Shown: positions 17,108 through 24,646, numbered from the stretch's first letter. The stretch: DNA of 24,646 nucleotides from JARRNO01 sp037384885 (GCA_037384885.1 JARRNO010000018.1:1-24646), one strand, 5' to 3'. Program-made: numbers and translations. The notes: generated from the sequence alone by a model not told the origin.

Positions 17108-17140
17108 AAAGGGGCGCGTAATCACGCGCCCCTTTCTTTT
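17108..17140. terminator. Bidirectional intrinsic terminator between the S9 gene and tatA
   Basis: GGGGCGCGT-AATC-ACGCGCCCC (17111-17132), nine perfect pairs, flanked by AAA (17108-17110) and TTTCTTTT (17133-17140). On the minus strand the same stem is followed by TTTTGC, so it can end both the S9 transcript and the convergent purN-tyrS-tatA transcript. Confidence 0.85.
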
Positions 17141-17187
17141 GACAATTTAGCCAACTCTTTCTCAGGAGTTACCTGCTCAGGCTGTAC

Positions 17188-17511
17188 CTACAGTGGCTTG
17201 CCGCACTTGGGGCAGAAAGCCGCTTCAGGATCGGAGGTCGAAGCGCCGCACTTGGTGCAGAATCGGACTCCGGCTTCTGTTTCCTGAGTGGGGCTCTTTT
17301 TCGAATCGGGGTTTGACGTCAGGCCGTCTTCGTCCTCTCCGTTCATTCCTGATTTCATTTCTTGCTTGAAGTTTCTGAGGGTCTTGCCGAACGCACCCCC
17401 CAGTTGGGGTAGCTTGGCCGCGCCGAAGAGTAGAACCAGAATGAAGAGAATGACGAGAAGTTCCGGAGTGCCAATCGTCCCGAACAACGCGAGCGCGGAA
17501 AGAAAGGTCAT
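17188..17511 (-). CDS. tatA: TatA/E-family twin-arginine translocase subunit with C-terminal zinc ribbon
   Basis: Pore-forming component of the Tat system, which exports folded proteins. The 107 residues show IGTPELLVILFILVLLFG (about 13-30) as the membrane helix, then KLPQLGGAFGKTLRNFKQEM as the amphipathic helix with the conserved glycine hinge, an acidic linker, and a C-terminal zinc ribbon with C85, C88, C100 and C103 (FCTKCG and FCPKCG). The zinc ribbon is not part of ordinary TatA. It has a few more N-terminal residues than usual. The ATG at 17511 has GGGAGA upstream. It is the last gene after purN and tyrS, nine bases after tyrS. No TatC is in the window. Confidence 0.88.
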   Translation of the reverse strand: MTFLSALALFGTIGTPELLVILFILVLLFGAAKLPQLGGAFGKTLRNFKQEMKSGMNGEDEDGLTSNPDSKKSPTQETEAGVRFCTKCGASTSDPEAAFCPKCGKPL

Positions 17512-17520
17512 GGTTTCTCC

Positions 17521-18744
17521 CTATTGCACGACAAGCCGTCTGTGCTTCAGTTTTCCCACCTTAAGGATGTGGTCTCCCGCCTGATCCAAAGGGAATACGG
17601 CATTGATGTCCGTGACTTTTTCTCCGTCGAGGCTGACGCCTCCCTGGCGTATCAGGCGCCTGGCTTCGCTGTTGGAGGAAGCCAGGCCGAGCTGGTTCAG
17701 CAGCCTGAAATAGGGGATGGCTTCCTTCCCACGTGCGAAATTCTCCACTTCGATCTCGTCGGGAGTTTCACCTTTGCGGATGACCTTGTTGAAATGCTCC
17801 CGTGCGTGCTCGGCCTCCTCGCTTCCATGATAATACGAGACGAGCAGTTTGGCGAGTTCTCCCTTGGTATGCATGGGGTGCTCGCCGCCCGAAGAGACTG
17901 TTTTCTTCAGAGCGTTGATTTCCTCCGGGGCGAGATCCGTGGTCAGGAGATAGTAGCGCCACATGAGCTCGTCGGAAATGCTCATCACCTTGCCGTAAAT
18001 ATCTTCGGGCGCTTCCTGGATGCCGATATAGTTGCCCAGGGACTTGGACATTTTCTCGACGCCGTCCGTTCCCTCGAGAAGGGGCATGGTAAGGACGACT
18101 TGCTCTTCCTGACCGTATTCGCGTTGGATATCTCTGCCCACGAGAAGGTTGAAAAGTTGATCGGACCCTCCCAGTTCCACATCGGCTTTGAGGGCCACGG
18201 AATCGTATGCCTGGGCCAGCGGGTAAAGAAATTCATGAATATGAATGGGGCGCTGGGCCTGGAATCGCTTCTTGAAATCGTCGCGTTCCAGCATGCGCGC
18301 AACCGTGTATTTCCCCGCAAGCCGGATCAGCCCCTCCGCGCCGAGCTCCGAGAGCCATTCCGAATTGAACCGGACCTCGGTCTTTGCGGGGTCGAGTATC
18401 TTATAAACCTGTTCCTTGTAGGTTTCCGCATTGGCCCGAATCTCTTCGCGGCTGAGCTGGGGGCGGGTGACGTTCTTGCCCGTCGGGTCCCCGATCATGC
18501 CTGTGAAGTCGCCGATCACGAAGATGACCAAGTGCCCAAGGTCCTGGAAGTGCTTCATTTTTCTCAGGACGACCGTATGCCCAAGGTGCAGATCGGGAGC
18601 CGAAGGGTCGAATCCCGCCTTGACGCGGAGAGGCGATCCTTTTTTGGCGGACCGTTCGAGCTTTTTGCGGAGCTGGTCCGGATTCACGAAGTCAACGGCG
18701 CCCTTCGCTAGATAAGAAACGGCTTCGTCGAGGCTGGTGGTCAT
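17521..18744 (-). CDS. tyrS: Tyrosyl-tRNA synthetase
   Basis: Charges tRNA-Tyr with tyrosine. A class I synthetase of 407 residues, with HLGH (53-56) as the HIGH motif, the conserved GDFTGMIGDPTG (68-79), ELGGSDQLFNLLVGRD in the tyrosine pocket, KMSKS (231-235), and a C-terminal S4 RNA-binding domain (about 340-405). Length and the S4 tail fit bacterial TyrRS. The start ATG overlaps the purN stop by four bases (ATGA), indicating translational coupling. tatA follows nine bases after the stop. No T-box or other leader is visible because the gene lies inside the purN transcript. Confidence 0.95.
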   Translation of the reverse strand: MTTSLDEAVSYLAKGAVDFVNPDQLRKKLERSAKKGSPLRVKAGFDPSAPDLHLGHTVVLRKMKHFQDLGHLVIFVIGDFTGMIGDPTGKNVTRPQLSREEIRANAETYKEQVYKILDPAKTEVRFNSEWLSELGAEGLIRLAGKYTVARMLERDDFKKRFQAQRPIHIHEFLYPLAQAYDSVALKADVELGGSDQLFNLLVGRDIQREYGQEEQVVLTMPLLEGTDGVEKMSKSLGNYIGIQEAPEDIYGKVMSISDELMWRYYLLTTDLAPEEINALKKTVSSGGEHPMHTKGELAKLLVSYYHGSEEAEHAREHFNKVIRKGETPDEIEVENFARGKEAIPYFRLLNQLGLASSNSEARRLIRQGGVSLDGEKVTDINAVFPLDQAGDHILKVGKLKHRRLVVQ

Positions 18745-19409
18745 TCTTCATCCCCCAGATCGATGAGGCCTTTCAAAAGCGCCCGATAATCGGAAAGAGG
18801 AAGGTCGATCTCGGCGCGACCCTCACGGATCGACACCCGGTCCTGGCAGAGAAGCTGAAGCGCCTCCGGGTAAAGACGGTGTTCGTACTTCAGGATGCGG
18901 CTGGAAAGCGATTCTTCGGTGTCTCCCGGAAGGACGGGGACGGCGGCTTGAAGAATGACAGGGCCGTGGTCGAGGTGTTCGTCCACGAAGTGAACGCTGC
19001 ACCCGCTGAAGCGAACACCGGCCTCCAGGGCCTGGCGCTGTGCGTGAAGGCCTGTATATGAGGGCAGCAGAGCGGGATGAATGTTGAGGATTCGATTGCG
19101 ATAGGCTTCCACCAGAACCGGCGAGAGCAGCCTCATGTATCCTGCAAGGCACAATATTTCTATGCCGGCCTCTCTGAAAGCTTCCAGGATTTTCCGGTCG
19201 TGAGCCTCCCTCGTCGGGAAGTCTTTGTGGTTGATGACGGCCGTCGGAACGCCTCTTTCGGAGGCCCTTTCGAGGCCGGGCGCCGACGGCTTATTGGAGA
19301 CGACTAACGCGCAGCGCGCCGGCACTTTTCCCGCCCCCATCGCGTCCAGGAGGGCGACCATGTTGGAGCCCCGCCCCGATATCAGAATGCCCACCTGTTT
19401 CACATCCAC
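18741..19409 (-). CDS. purN: Phosphoribosylglycinamide formyltransferase (GAR transformylase)
   Basis: Third step of purine synthesis: transfers a formyl group from 10-formyltetrahydrofolate to GAR. The 222 residues show the phosphate-binding loop GRGSN (12-16), the catalytic Asn109 and His111 in NIHPALLPSY, and Asp147 in DEHLDHGPVI, the full E. coli PurN set. The ATG at 19409 has AGAGAGG upstream, rather close to the start. First gene of the purN-tyrS-tatA operon, overlapping tyrS by four bases. The C terminus (last about 30 residues) is longer than in the shortest PurN enzymes. No PurR-type operator was identified. Confidence 0.94.
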   Translation of the reverse strand: MDVKQVGILISGRGSNMVALLDAMGAGKVPARCALVVSNKPSAPGLERASERGVPTAVINHKDFPTREAHDRKILEAFREAGIEILCLAGYMRLLSPVLVEAYRNRILNIHPALLPSYTGLHAQRQALEAGVRFSGCSVHFVDEHLDHGPVILQAAVPVLPGDTEESLSSRILKYEHRLYPEALQLLCQDRVSIREGRAEIDLPLSDYRALLKGLIDLGDEE

Positions 19410-19426
19410 CTCTCTTTAAGTCTCAA

Positions 19427-19435
19427 ATCTTAGCA
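19427..19435 (-). promoter_or_regulatory. Possible extended -10 box of the purN operon
   Basis: TGCTAAGAT on the minus strand, an extended -10 with TAAGAT, about 18 bases before the purN start codon. No good -35 box is found at the right distance, so this is weak. It lies in the 88-base gap after the short-chain dehydrogenase gene. Confidence 0.3.
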
Positions 19436-19497
19436 CAAGTAGCGGCTGGAAAGACAGGTGGACGGGACGCTTGCGGCACTTTCGGACCGGACGGTGA

Positions 19498-20289
19498 TCA
19501 AGAGTCCGGCTTGAATGCAAATCTGGAAAGAACCCTGGCCGCCATGGCCGTCACAAACCTTCGCGGGAAAAGACGATTGGCCCAGACCTGGCATTTATTC
19601 CCCAGACCCGGCACAACAGCACGTTTTCGGCCCAGGGAGGAGAGCGAAGACCGCACGACGGACGCGGGATCGGCCCCGCCGTGGGGCGCACCGCCTGCAG
19701 ATTCTTGAAATTCGGTGAGCGTGGCCCCGGGGGACAGCACCTGAATGTCGACTCCGCTTCCTTGCATTTCCTGGGAAAGGCTTTCGCCCAGGAGAAGGTC
19801 GAACCCCTTGGTGGCGCCGTAGAGACCCATGTACGGAGTCGGCTGGTAAGCCGCCGTGGAGGCTACCAGAACCATGGCGCCGCATTCCCGCTCTCTGAAG
19901 CGGTTCAGAAAATGGTGCGCGAGAAAAGCCGGGGCGATGCAGTTCAAACGGATCATCTTTTCATGACGGGTCGGATCCTGGTCCAGAAAACGGCCGTAGT
20001 AACCGAGCCCGGCGTTGTTCACGAGCAGACCCACATCAAGCTTGCCGGTCTGGGAAGCGAGTTCCGGGGCCGCTCCCTCCAGGGACAGATCCAGAGCGAT
20101 CACCCTGCATTGAACTTGGTGGTCTGCTTGAAGGTTGGCGGCAAGCTGTTCCAGGCGTTCCCGGCGCCGGGCGGAGAGGACGAGATTAAAGCCCATTGCA
20201 GCCAGCTGGCGGGCGAAATGAGAACCCAGGCCTGAAGAGGCTCCAGTGACAACGGCCCAAGGTCCGTACTTTTCAGCAAGATCCGTCAA
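19498..20289 (-). CDS. Short-chain dehydrogenase/reductase (classical SDR)
   Basis: NAD(P)-dependent oxidoreductase with a Rossmann fold; substrate not predictable. The 263 residues have the cofactor loop TGASSGLG (15-22), ARRRERL after the second strand (the Arg run favours NADPH), NNAG (91-94) and the catalytic set Ser144, Tyr157, Lys161 (YGATK). The C-terminal about 60 residues, with a basic FPRRFVTAMAARVLSRF segment, resemble the DltE/YqjQ-type SDRs associated with membranes or lipid-like substrates. The start is TTG at 20289 with GGAGG five bases upstream; there is no usable ATG before the glycine loop. It follows the first aspartic protease gene by 77 bases, across a hairpin, and stands apart from purN. 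Confidence 0.88.
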   Translation of the reverse strand: MTDLAEKYGPWAVVTGASSGLGSHFARQLAAMGFNLVLSARRRERLEQLAANLQADHQVQCRVIALDLSLEGAAPELASQTGKLDVGLLVNNAGLGYYGRFLDQDPTRHEKMIRLNCIAPAFLAHHFLNRFRERECGAMVLVASTAAYQPTPYMGLYGATKGFDLLLGESLSQEMQGSGVDIQVLSPGATLTEFQESAGGAPHGGADPASVVRSSLSSLGRKRAVVPGLGNKCQVWANRLFPRRFVTAMAARVLSRFAFKPDS

Positions 20290-20329
20290 GACGCCCTCCG
20301 CTTGTGTGCGAGGGTTCCGGCTGGAGCCG

Positions 20330-20351
20330 GGGGCGGAAACAAGCCCGCCCC
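20330..20351 (-). terminator. Hairpin after the first aspartic protease gene, possible terminator
   Basis: GGGGCGG and CCGCCCC on either side of an eight-base loop, about 15 bases after the stop codon at 20367. On the minus strand it is not followed by a T run, so it may act with Rho or only protect the mRNA end. A similar GGGGCGGG hairpin follows the third paralogue (23780-23801). Confidence 0.4.
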
Positions 20352-20366
20352 ATTTTCCCTCTGGCC

Positions 20367-21938
20367 TCAGTGCTTTTCATACGATTTGAGCGCCACGACG
20401 TTGTGATGGTAGTCAAAAAAGATTTCGAAAAGGTCGAGAACGTCTCTCCCCAAGATCCCAAACTGGTCAAACAGCGGAGTATCGCCGCCCATATCCATGA
20501 CTTGGGTCGTTCGCATATTGATGGCGGAGCGTCCCAAGACAATCGGCACGTTCTCGGCGACGCCCGCGCTGAAGCTGCCGCTGAGTCCCACTCCGTGGCT
20601 GGCGCTGAATTTGCCGGTGTTGACGTTGATCCCCAACTCACCCGTGTGGCGCGAAGAGAAGAAGCTGGCGTATCCACCTGTATCCACCCTGAGATAGGCG
20701 CCTTTGTGCTGGTTCACGGTGACCTCGACGAAGGGCATTCCATAAAGCCAGAGGGACTTCAAAGGCTGCGTTCCTTCCCCCCAGGCCGCCTCGGGCTTCG
20801 TCCCGGAAGGGTAAAGCCCGAGCTCTCCGTGCCTCCGGTCGTAGAGGATTGCGAAATCCTTAAACAGAGAGAGAGGAATAATCCCGCGCTTATTCCAGAA
20901 ATCAGCATTCTTGGGGATGAGCTTGGCGGGAACGTTCCGGAAAGTGACCGCCCCAACTTTCAACGATTTGATAAGAACCTTCCGGGTCTCGATTTGGCCT
21001 TTCTCTCCCAGTCCTTGAAAGATCGCTGATGAGACCGTTTGAAGGTGAAGATCGTCGGCCAGTCCCTCCGGGAGGAAAACTTCATCGCTGCCTGAATCCA
21101 AGGCCAGCCAGTCTTCCTTATTCCCGTCTATGGAAACCGGGATAACCACGGAAGTCGTGGTGTGCATGTCCGCCGTTGATCCCCAGGCCATCCCAGGAGT
21201 GTCCAGACGTTCGCTTCTTTCCTTCAACTTGATTGTGACTGGCTTTGAGGGCATGGACGCCAGTTCGCAGATCGAGCCCTTCCCCACGGCCTGATAGAGC
21301 TTCTTGAGGTTGTCGAGATAGGCCTGGTCCTCGGAGTTGTCTCCCTTGGCTGCGTCGAGGACGCGAAGAACTTCAGACGCTTTGGGTTCCAGGCCGGCCC
21401 AATCGTCAGCCAGGGTTGTGGGAACCGGTTTGAACTTCGGAAGAGACTTCTCGAGGAGGTCCCTGGCTTCTTTCGTTTTCCCCGTAGCGGTGTACGCCAG
21501 AACGGAATAATGGAGGGCCGTGGCTGCCCACCCCTTTGTGCTGTATAACCTTGACCAGGTGTTGACGGCTTGGCTGTAATAGCCGAGATGGAAGGCGCAA
21601 AGACCCGCGAGAAAACGGAATTCCGGGCGCTCGGGGTGCTGAGCCGCCAGCTTGAGAGCCTCGCGGGCGGCGGGGAGGTCCTGGCGGAGTCCCATCATCG
21701 CCCTGATCTCTAGGCTTTTGTAATCAAGGTTGCCTGGATTACGCTTCAGCTCCTCCCGCACCTTTTGAAGCGCCAGGTCGTATTGGTTTGAATCCATAAG
21801 CTGTTCAATAGATTGATCCTTTGACTTCTGGGGACCTGACTGCGGTGAAGGTGAACCCAGCACGAGGAGCGCCACGAACAACGGTACCGCTGAAACGGCG
21901 GCGAATTTCAAGGCGTGTTTCCAAACAGATTTGCTCAT
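20367..21938 (-). CDS. Exported two-lobed retropepsin-like aspartic protease with helical repeats (paralogue 1, intact)
   Basis: Predicted periplasmic or membrane-anchored aspartic protease of 523 residues. A hydrophobic segment (about 12-28, then GSPSPQ) is a signal or anchor. Residues about 40-220 are TPR-like helices. Two retropepsin-type lobes follow in one chain. Lobe 1 has WLALDSGS with Asp281 and a GIIPLSLF strand (352-359); lobe 2 has LRVDTGG with Asp419 and the classic GILGRDVL (494-501). Retropepsins usually have one such lobe and dimerise; here both aspartates come from one polypeptide, as in pepsin. Lobe 1 has Pro where the Gly of the psi-loop is expected, and the residue after lobe 2 DTG is Gly rather than Ser, Thr or Ala. 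The ATG at 21938 has AAGGAGG at seven bases. Two paralogues lie directly upstream on the same strand. Substrate unknown. Confidence 0.82.
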   Translation of the reverse strand: MSKSVWKHALKFAAVSAVPLFVALLVLGSPSPQSGPQKSKDQSIEQLMDSNQYDLALQKVREELKRNPGNLDYKSLEIRAMMGLRQDLPAAREALKLAAQHPERPEFRFLAGLCAFHLGYYSQAVNTWSRLYSTKGWAATALHYSVLAYTATGKTKEARDLLEKSLPKFKPVPTTLADDWAGLEPKASEVLRVLDAAKGDNSEDQAYLDNLKKLYQAVGKGSICELASMPSKPVTIKLKERSERLDTPGMAWGSTADMHTTTSVVIPVSIDGNKEDWLALDSGSDEVFLPEGLADDLHLQTVSSAIFQGLGEKGQIETRKVLIKSLKVGAVTFRNVPAKLIPKNADFWNKRGIIPLSLFKDFAILYDRRHGELGLYPSGTKPEAAWGEGTQPLKSLWLYGMPFVEVTVNQHKGAYLRVDTGGYASFFSSRHTGELGINVNTGKFSASHGVGLSGSFSAGVAENVPIVLGRSAINMRTTQVMDMGGDTPLFDQFGILGRDVLDLFEIFFDYHHNVVALKSYEKH

Positions 21939-22203
21939 CCCGATCCCTCCTTAGTGCGAACAGTAGGCGCCGATCCGCCCAAACAACCCTTGCATCCTCT
22001 TTTTCAAAACCCCGGAGGCAAAACTCCCGGATATCCTTGCGGCATCCGGATGGGCGGCTGTCTTGCACCCCGAACTTACACATATCCCAAGCCGGTGAGA
22101 ATGTCCCTTCAGGCCGCGCCGTGTTTCCAAGTCTCCTCTCAACGTTCCTCTGATGTGCGCGCTGTCTCTTCACGCGTGCTCACGAAAGCCCCTGGATGGT
22201 GTC

Positions 22204-23579
22204 CTACTTATCGTAGGAGTTAAAGGCCACCACGTCGCGGTGGTAATCGAAGTACACTTTGAACAGATCCAGAATGTCGCGGCCCACGTCTCCGTAGACG
22301 GGGAAGAGCCTGCCACCCATGCCCAGCTTCATCACGCGAACAGTCGGAAGGTTGAAGTGGGCGCCTCGGATCTTTATGTTGACATGCTCCGCAATGCCGG
22401 ATTGAATGATCCCGGCAACGCCGTAATCTGCAGACGAATTATATTTCCCGGAATTGACCTTGATTCCCAGCTCGCGAATGTGCTCGCCGGCGATCAGCGT
22501 GAAGTTCGCTCCCGTGTCCAACATGCAATAGAGTCCGGAATGCCCGTGAAGGGTCGTGCGAATGAAAGGCAGCCCATGCTGCCACCGGGAATAGGCCTGG
22601 AAGGTCCCCTTGCCCATCACCTTTTCCGGAGAGGTGCCCGAGGGGAAGAGCTTCAGTTGGCTGTGCCGCCTGTCATAAAGAAGCGCCCACCGGTCGAACA
22701 GCGAAAGCGGAAGAATGCCGCGCTTGTTCCAGAAGTCGGAGTTCGAAGAGATCACCATCGCCGGAACATTCTTGAACGCAACGCTTCCGACCTTCATCTC
22801 CGGAATCAGGACCCAATGGGAGTTTTTTGTCCGGGAATTGCCCAGACCGCTGTATTGCCCGGGCGCCAAGTCTTTGATGTTCATCTTCTGCGCGGTGGAC
22901 TCGTTAATCATGACGATGGTGCTTCCCGAGTCCAGCACCATCCACCGCTTCTTGAAGGGACCGATTTGTACGGGCACCACAACGCTGGATGAAGTGGAGA
23001 GATGCGCGTTGCCGGATACCTGTAGATCTCCGCCTCCCACGAGAGGGATATCCATCTGTTCATTCTTTTCTTCGAGCTTGATTTTCACAGGCAGGGGAGA
23101 AGGAAGATGGGGCTGGTAGAGGGGGCTGTTGTGAGCCGCCTTGATGATCGCGGCCTGGGCTGAAAAATAGCTTCTGTCAGGCGGATTGTCCTTTAGAAGC
23201 CGCCCGAGATAGCTTGAAAATTTGGTAGAAGAGCAATGCAGTTCAACGCCGTCGTCCGCGAGAGTCTCCGCGGGTTGGGATTAGCGGGTGCTTCCCTCAT
23301 GGCGATCCTGGCCGCTGCCATGTTCTGATGGAGGCCCATGAGCGCTTGGATGTGCAAGATCTCCAAGCCCGGGTCGTTCTTTTGCCCCTGTTTGAGCTGC
23401 TGAAAGAGATTGAGCGCCTTCTGGTAATTTCCCTGCTCGATGAGGTCCATTAAAGCGCTCGGTGAGCCCGCCTTCTTCGACGGGGTTTCAGGAATCGCCG
23501 GCGAAGCCGATGCCTGGGCCGCAGGCAGAAGAGCTAACATGAAAGCGATAATGGAGATCCAGTGCCTGGTGATATTCAT
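22204..23579 (-). pseudogene. Two-lobed retropepsin-like aspartic protease, disrupted (paralogue 2)
   Basis: Second copy of the aspartic protease. The 5' part (23579 down to about 23271) encodes a signal peptide (MNITRHWISIIAFML, ending AQASA) and the first TPR-like helices, then falls out of frame at a stop near 23193. The 3' frame is open from just after a stop at 23281-23283 and matches paralogue 1 from the ETLADD segment onward, with both lobes intact: LDSGS (Asp codon 22930-22932), LDTGA, GILPLSLF and GRDIL. About 65 residues of the helical region present in paralogue 1 are missing at the junction (about 23269-23280), and the frame changes there. ATG 23579 has GAGGAGG upstream. A GTG at 23088 could start an 885-base lobes-only product, but without a signal peptide. 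Pseudogene or assembly error. Confidence 0.78.
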
Positions 23580-23672
23580 TCCCCGCTTCCTCCTCTGGAT
23601 GAGATTTCAAAAAGCGTATTCCGGGAAGGCCTGCTTCCGAGTCTTCCTGGATGGATAGATCGAGATATTGAT

Positions 23673-23701
23673 AAGTTACCGCTTGCTTTCGCCCTCGTCA
23701 A
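23673..23701 (-). promoter_or_regulatory. Possible promoter of aspartic protease paralogue 2
   Basis: TTGACG (23701-23696) and TAACTT (23678-23673) on the minus strand, 17 bases apart, about 95 bases before the start codon at 23579. The -35 box is good, the -10 box poor, so confidence is low. Confidence 0.35.
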
Positions 23702-23779
23702 ATAAGTACGGACCGGATCCCGAAAGGGCGGTGCTGAGAGGGCGGAGTTGGAACCGGGAAGAAACGGGACAAGCGGAGA

Positions 23780-23801
23780 GGGGCGGGAAAAATCCCGCCC
23801 C
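23780..23801 (-). terminator. Hairpin after aspartic protease paralogue 3, possible terminator
   Basis: GGGGCGGGA with TCCCGCCCC, nine perfect pairs and a four-base loop, seven bases after the stop codon at 23809. Only TCT follows on the minus strand, so it is a weak intrinsic terminator at best. It resembles the hairpin after paralogue 1. Confidence 0.45.
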
Positions 23802-23808
23802 CATTGCT

Positions 23809-24646
23809 TCAGTGCTTGTCGTACCCCCTGAAGGCGACGACGTTCTTGCGATAGTCGAAGACGATCTCGAAAAGATCCAGCAACTGACGGCCGAAGAGAC
23901 CGTAACAGTCGATGAAGTTGTTGTCCTCGTCCAGTTTCATCACCTGCACCGTGGGCATCTGAAATTCCCCCGTGCCCATCTTGATGACCACCTGTTCAGC
24001 TACGTTGGCGGCGGCGCTGCCCGCCATGCCGGTGACCACCTGGCGATTGTACTTGGCGGTCTTCATGGACAGTCCCAATTCATCGGCATGTTCCAGGGCC
24101 AGGTAGAGATCGGTCGACCCCGTGTCCAGCAGGCAGTAGCGTTTGGCGTGCCCGTTGATGTCGGCCTGGATGTACGGCCTGTCGTTAAACCAGAGCGAGG
24201 GCACGGTGAATGTCCCTTGACCCATGATTTTGGCCGGGTCCGTTCCCGAAGGATAGAGCGTCAAGTTCCCGTGGCGCCGGTCATACTCCACGGCGAACCG
24301 GTTGAAAAGCGACAGCGGAATGATGCCGGAAATCCGGTCCCAGAAATCGCTCTTTTTAGAGATGATGATGGCGGGGACGTTCTGGATCGTGAGGCTTCCC
24401 ATCTTCAAGCTGGGAATCAAAACCCAGGCCGTTCGGCGGACCTTTTCCGTGCCAAGTCCCGCGTAGGCGGCGCCTTCGATTTCCTTCAGTCCCAGCTTCT
24501 TGGCCAGGGGCGCCGTGATCATCACGTTTGTCGATCCCGAATCCAACATCATCCACTGCTTGCTTTTCAGCCCCTGAAAGTACGCCGGGAGCACGACGCT
24601 TGTCGGATCCCGGATGCCGAGGTTCGAGTCCATGATCCCTTCGTAA
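23809..24646 (-). CDS. Two-lobed retropepsin-like aspartic protease (paralogue 3), 5' end outside window
   Basis: Third copy of the aspartic protease. The frame stays open to the right edge, and the first in-frame ATG (24633) lies inside the region that in paralogue 1 links the helical part to lobe 1, so the signal peptide and helical repeats are expected beyond the window. Lobe 1 has MMLDSGST (Asp codon 24541-24543) and GIIPLSLF; lobe 2 has CLLDTGST (Asp170 counting from that ATG) and GLFGRQLLDLFEI. The block DFW...GIIPLSLF...EYDRRHG...LYPSGT and the C-terminal VVAF..YDKH ending are shared with both other copies. Both catalytic aspartates and their D-[ST]-G-[ST] motifs are present, making this the most canonical of the three active sites. 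Confidence 0.82.
   Translation of the reverse strand, partial: YEGIMDSNLGIRDPTSVVLPAYFQGLKSKQWMMLDSGSTNVMITAPLAKKLGLKEIEGAAYAGLGTEKVRRTAWVLIPSLKMGSLTIQNVPAIIISKKSDFWDRISGIIPLSLFNRFAVEYDRRHGNLTLYPSGTDPAKIMGQGTFTVPSLWFNDRPYIQADINGHAKRYCLLDTGSTDLYLALEHADELGLSMKTAKYNRQVVTGMAGSAAANVAEQVVIKMGTGEFQMPTVQVMKLDEDNNFIDCYGLFGRQLLDLFEIVFDYRKNVVAFRGYDKH

Noticed and set aside
17524..18711. Long open frame on the plus strand opposite tyrS
   Set aside because: It mirrors a certain tyrosyl-tRNA synthetase gene; its protein has no recognisable motif and arises from GC-rich codon bias.
22027..22049. CCGGAT...ATCCGG inverted repeat in the gap between paralogues 1 and 2
   Set aside because: Short stem, no T run and no position fit to an operator or promoter; could be chance in GC-rich DNA.
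22202..22218. TCCTAC...GTAGGA inverted repeat at the end of paralogue 2
   Set aside because: Six pairs around the stop codon with no T run; may be chance or a weak mRNA end structure, not enough for a terminator.
22153..22992. Plus-strand open frame opposite aspartic protease paralogue 2
   Set aside because: The opposite strand encodes conserved DSG and DTG lobes shared with the paralogues; this frame has no motif.

Overview
The window is GC-rich and densely coded, with most genes on long same-strand runs. The mix suggests a Gram-negative, possibly syntrophic or sulfate-reducing Deltaproteobacterium (Desulfobacterota, Syntrophobacterales-like). It has type IV pilus and Tol/Exb-type energy transduction genes, an outer-membrane lipoprotein, an LDH-type malate dehydrogenase next to a two-subunit Fe-S fumarase, and a short zinc-ribbon TatA. 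The taxonomic assignment is inference only; there is no rRNA or other marker that settles it.

Layout. (1) 3-905: 3' part of a PilT-type ATPase (+). (2) 944-5373 (-): operon tolQ-like / DUF2400 (TIGR02757) / ftsK / macro-domain protein, read from a strong promoter at 5398-5427. (3) 5544-8136 (+): a divergent strong promoter drives mdh, followed by fumA and fumB, the malate-fumarate segment of the TCA or methylmalonyl-CoA route. An intrinsic terminator lies inside the cluster between mdh and fumA. (4) 8267-11781 (+): a VanY-type carboxypeptidase, a modular zinc-ribbon/GYF/B-box/membrane protein and a SpoU-type RNA methyltransferase. (5) 11902-13053 (+): a coiled-coil lipoprotein with its own terminator. 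(6) 13165-17084 (+): an ATP-grasp enzyme and a prolyl-oligopeptidase (S9) gene broken just after its catalytic serine. (7) 17188-19409 (-): operon purN-tyrS-tatA, facing the S9 gene across a bidirectional terminator. (8) 19498-20289 (-): a short-chain dehydrogenase. (9) 20367-24646 (-): three tandem paralogues of an exported protein with two retropepsin-like aspartic protease lobes in one chain, preceded by helical repeats. The first is intact, the second is broken by an internal out-of-frame deletion, and the third runs off the window.

The most unusual content is the tandem array of single-chain, two-lobed aspartic proteases. Two exported peptidase genes (S9 and the middle aspartic protease) carry out-of-frame internal deletions whose junctions look like short direct-repeat events. 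The DUF2400 protein carries what looks like an endonuclease III-type active-site and Fe-S signature.

No gap between genes exceeds 300 bases. The largest are 21939-22203, 5374-5635, 8037-8266 and 23580-23808. The second holds two divergent promoters and the third a terminator; the fourth holds a hairpin and a possible promoter; nothing firm was seen in 21939-22203. No tRNA, rRNA, CRISPR array or insertion sequence was seen.
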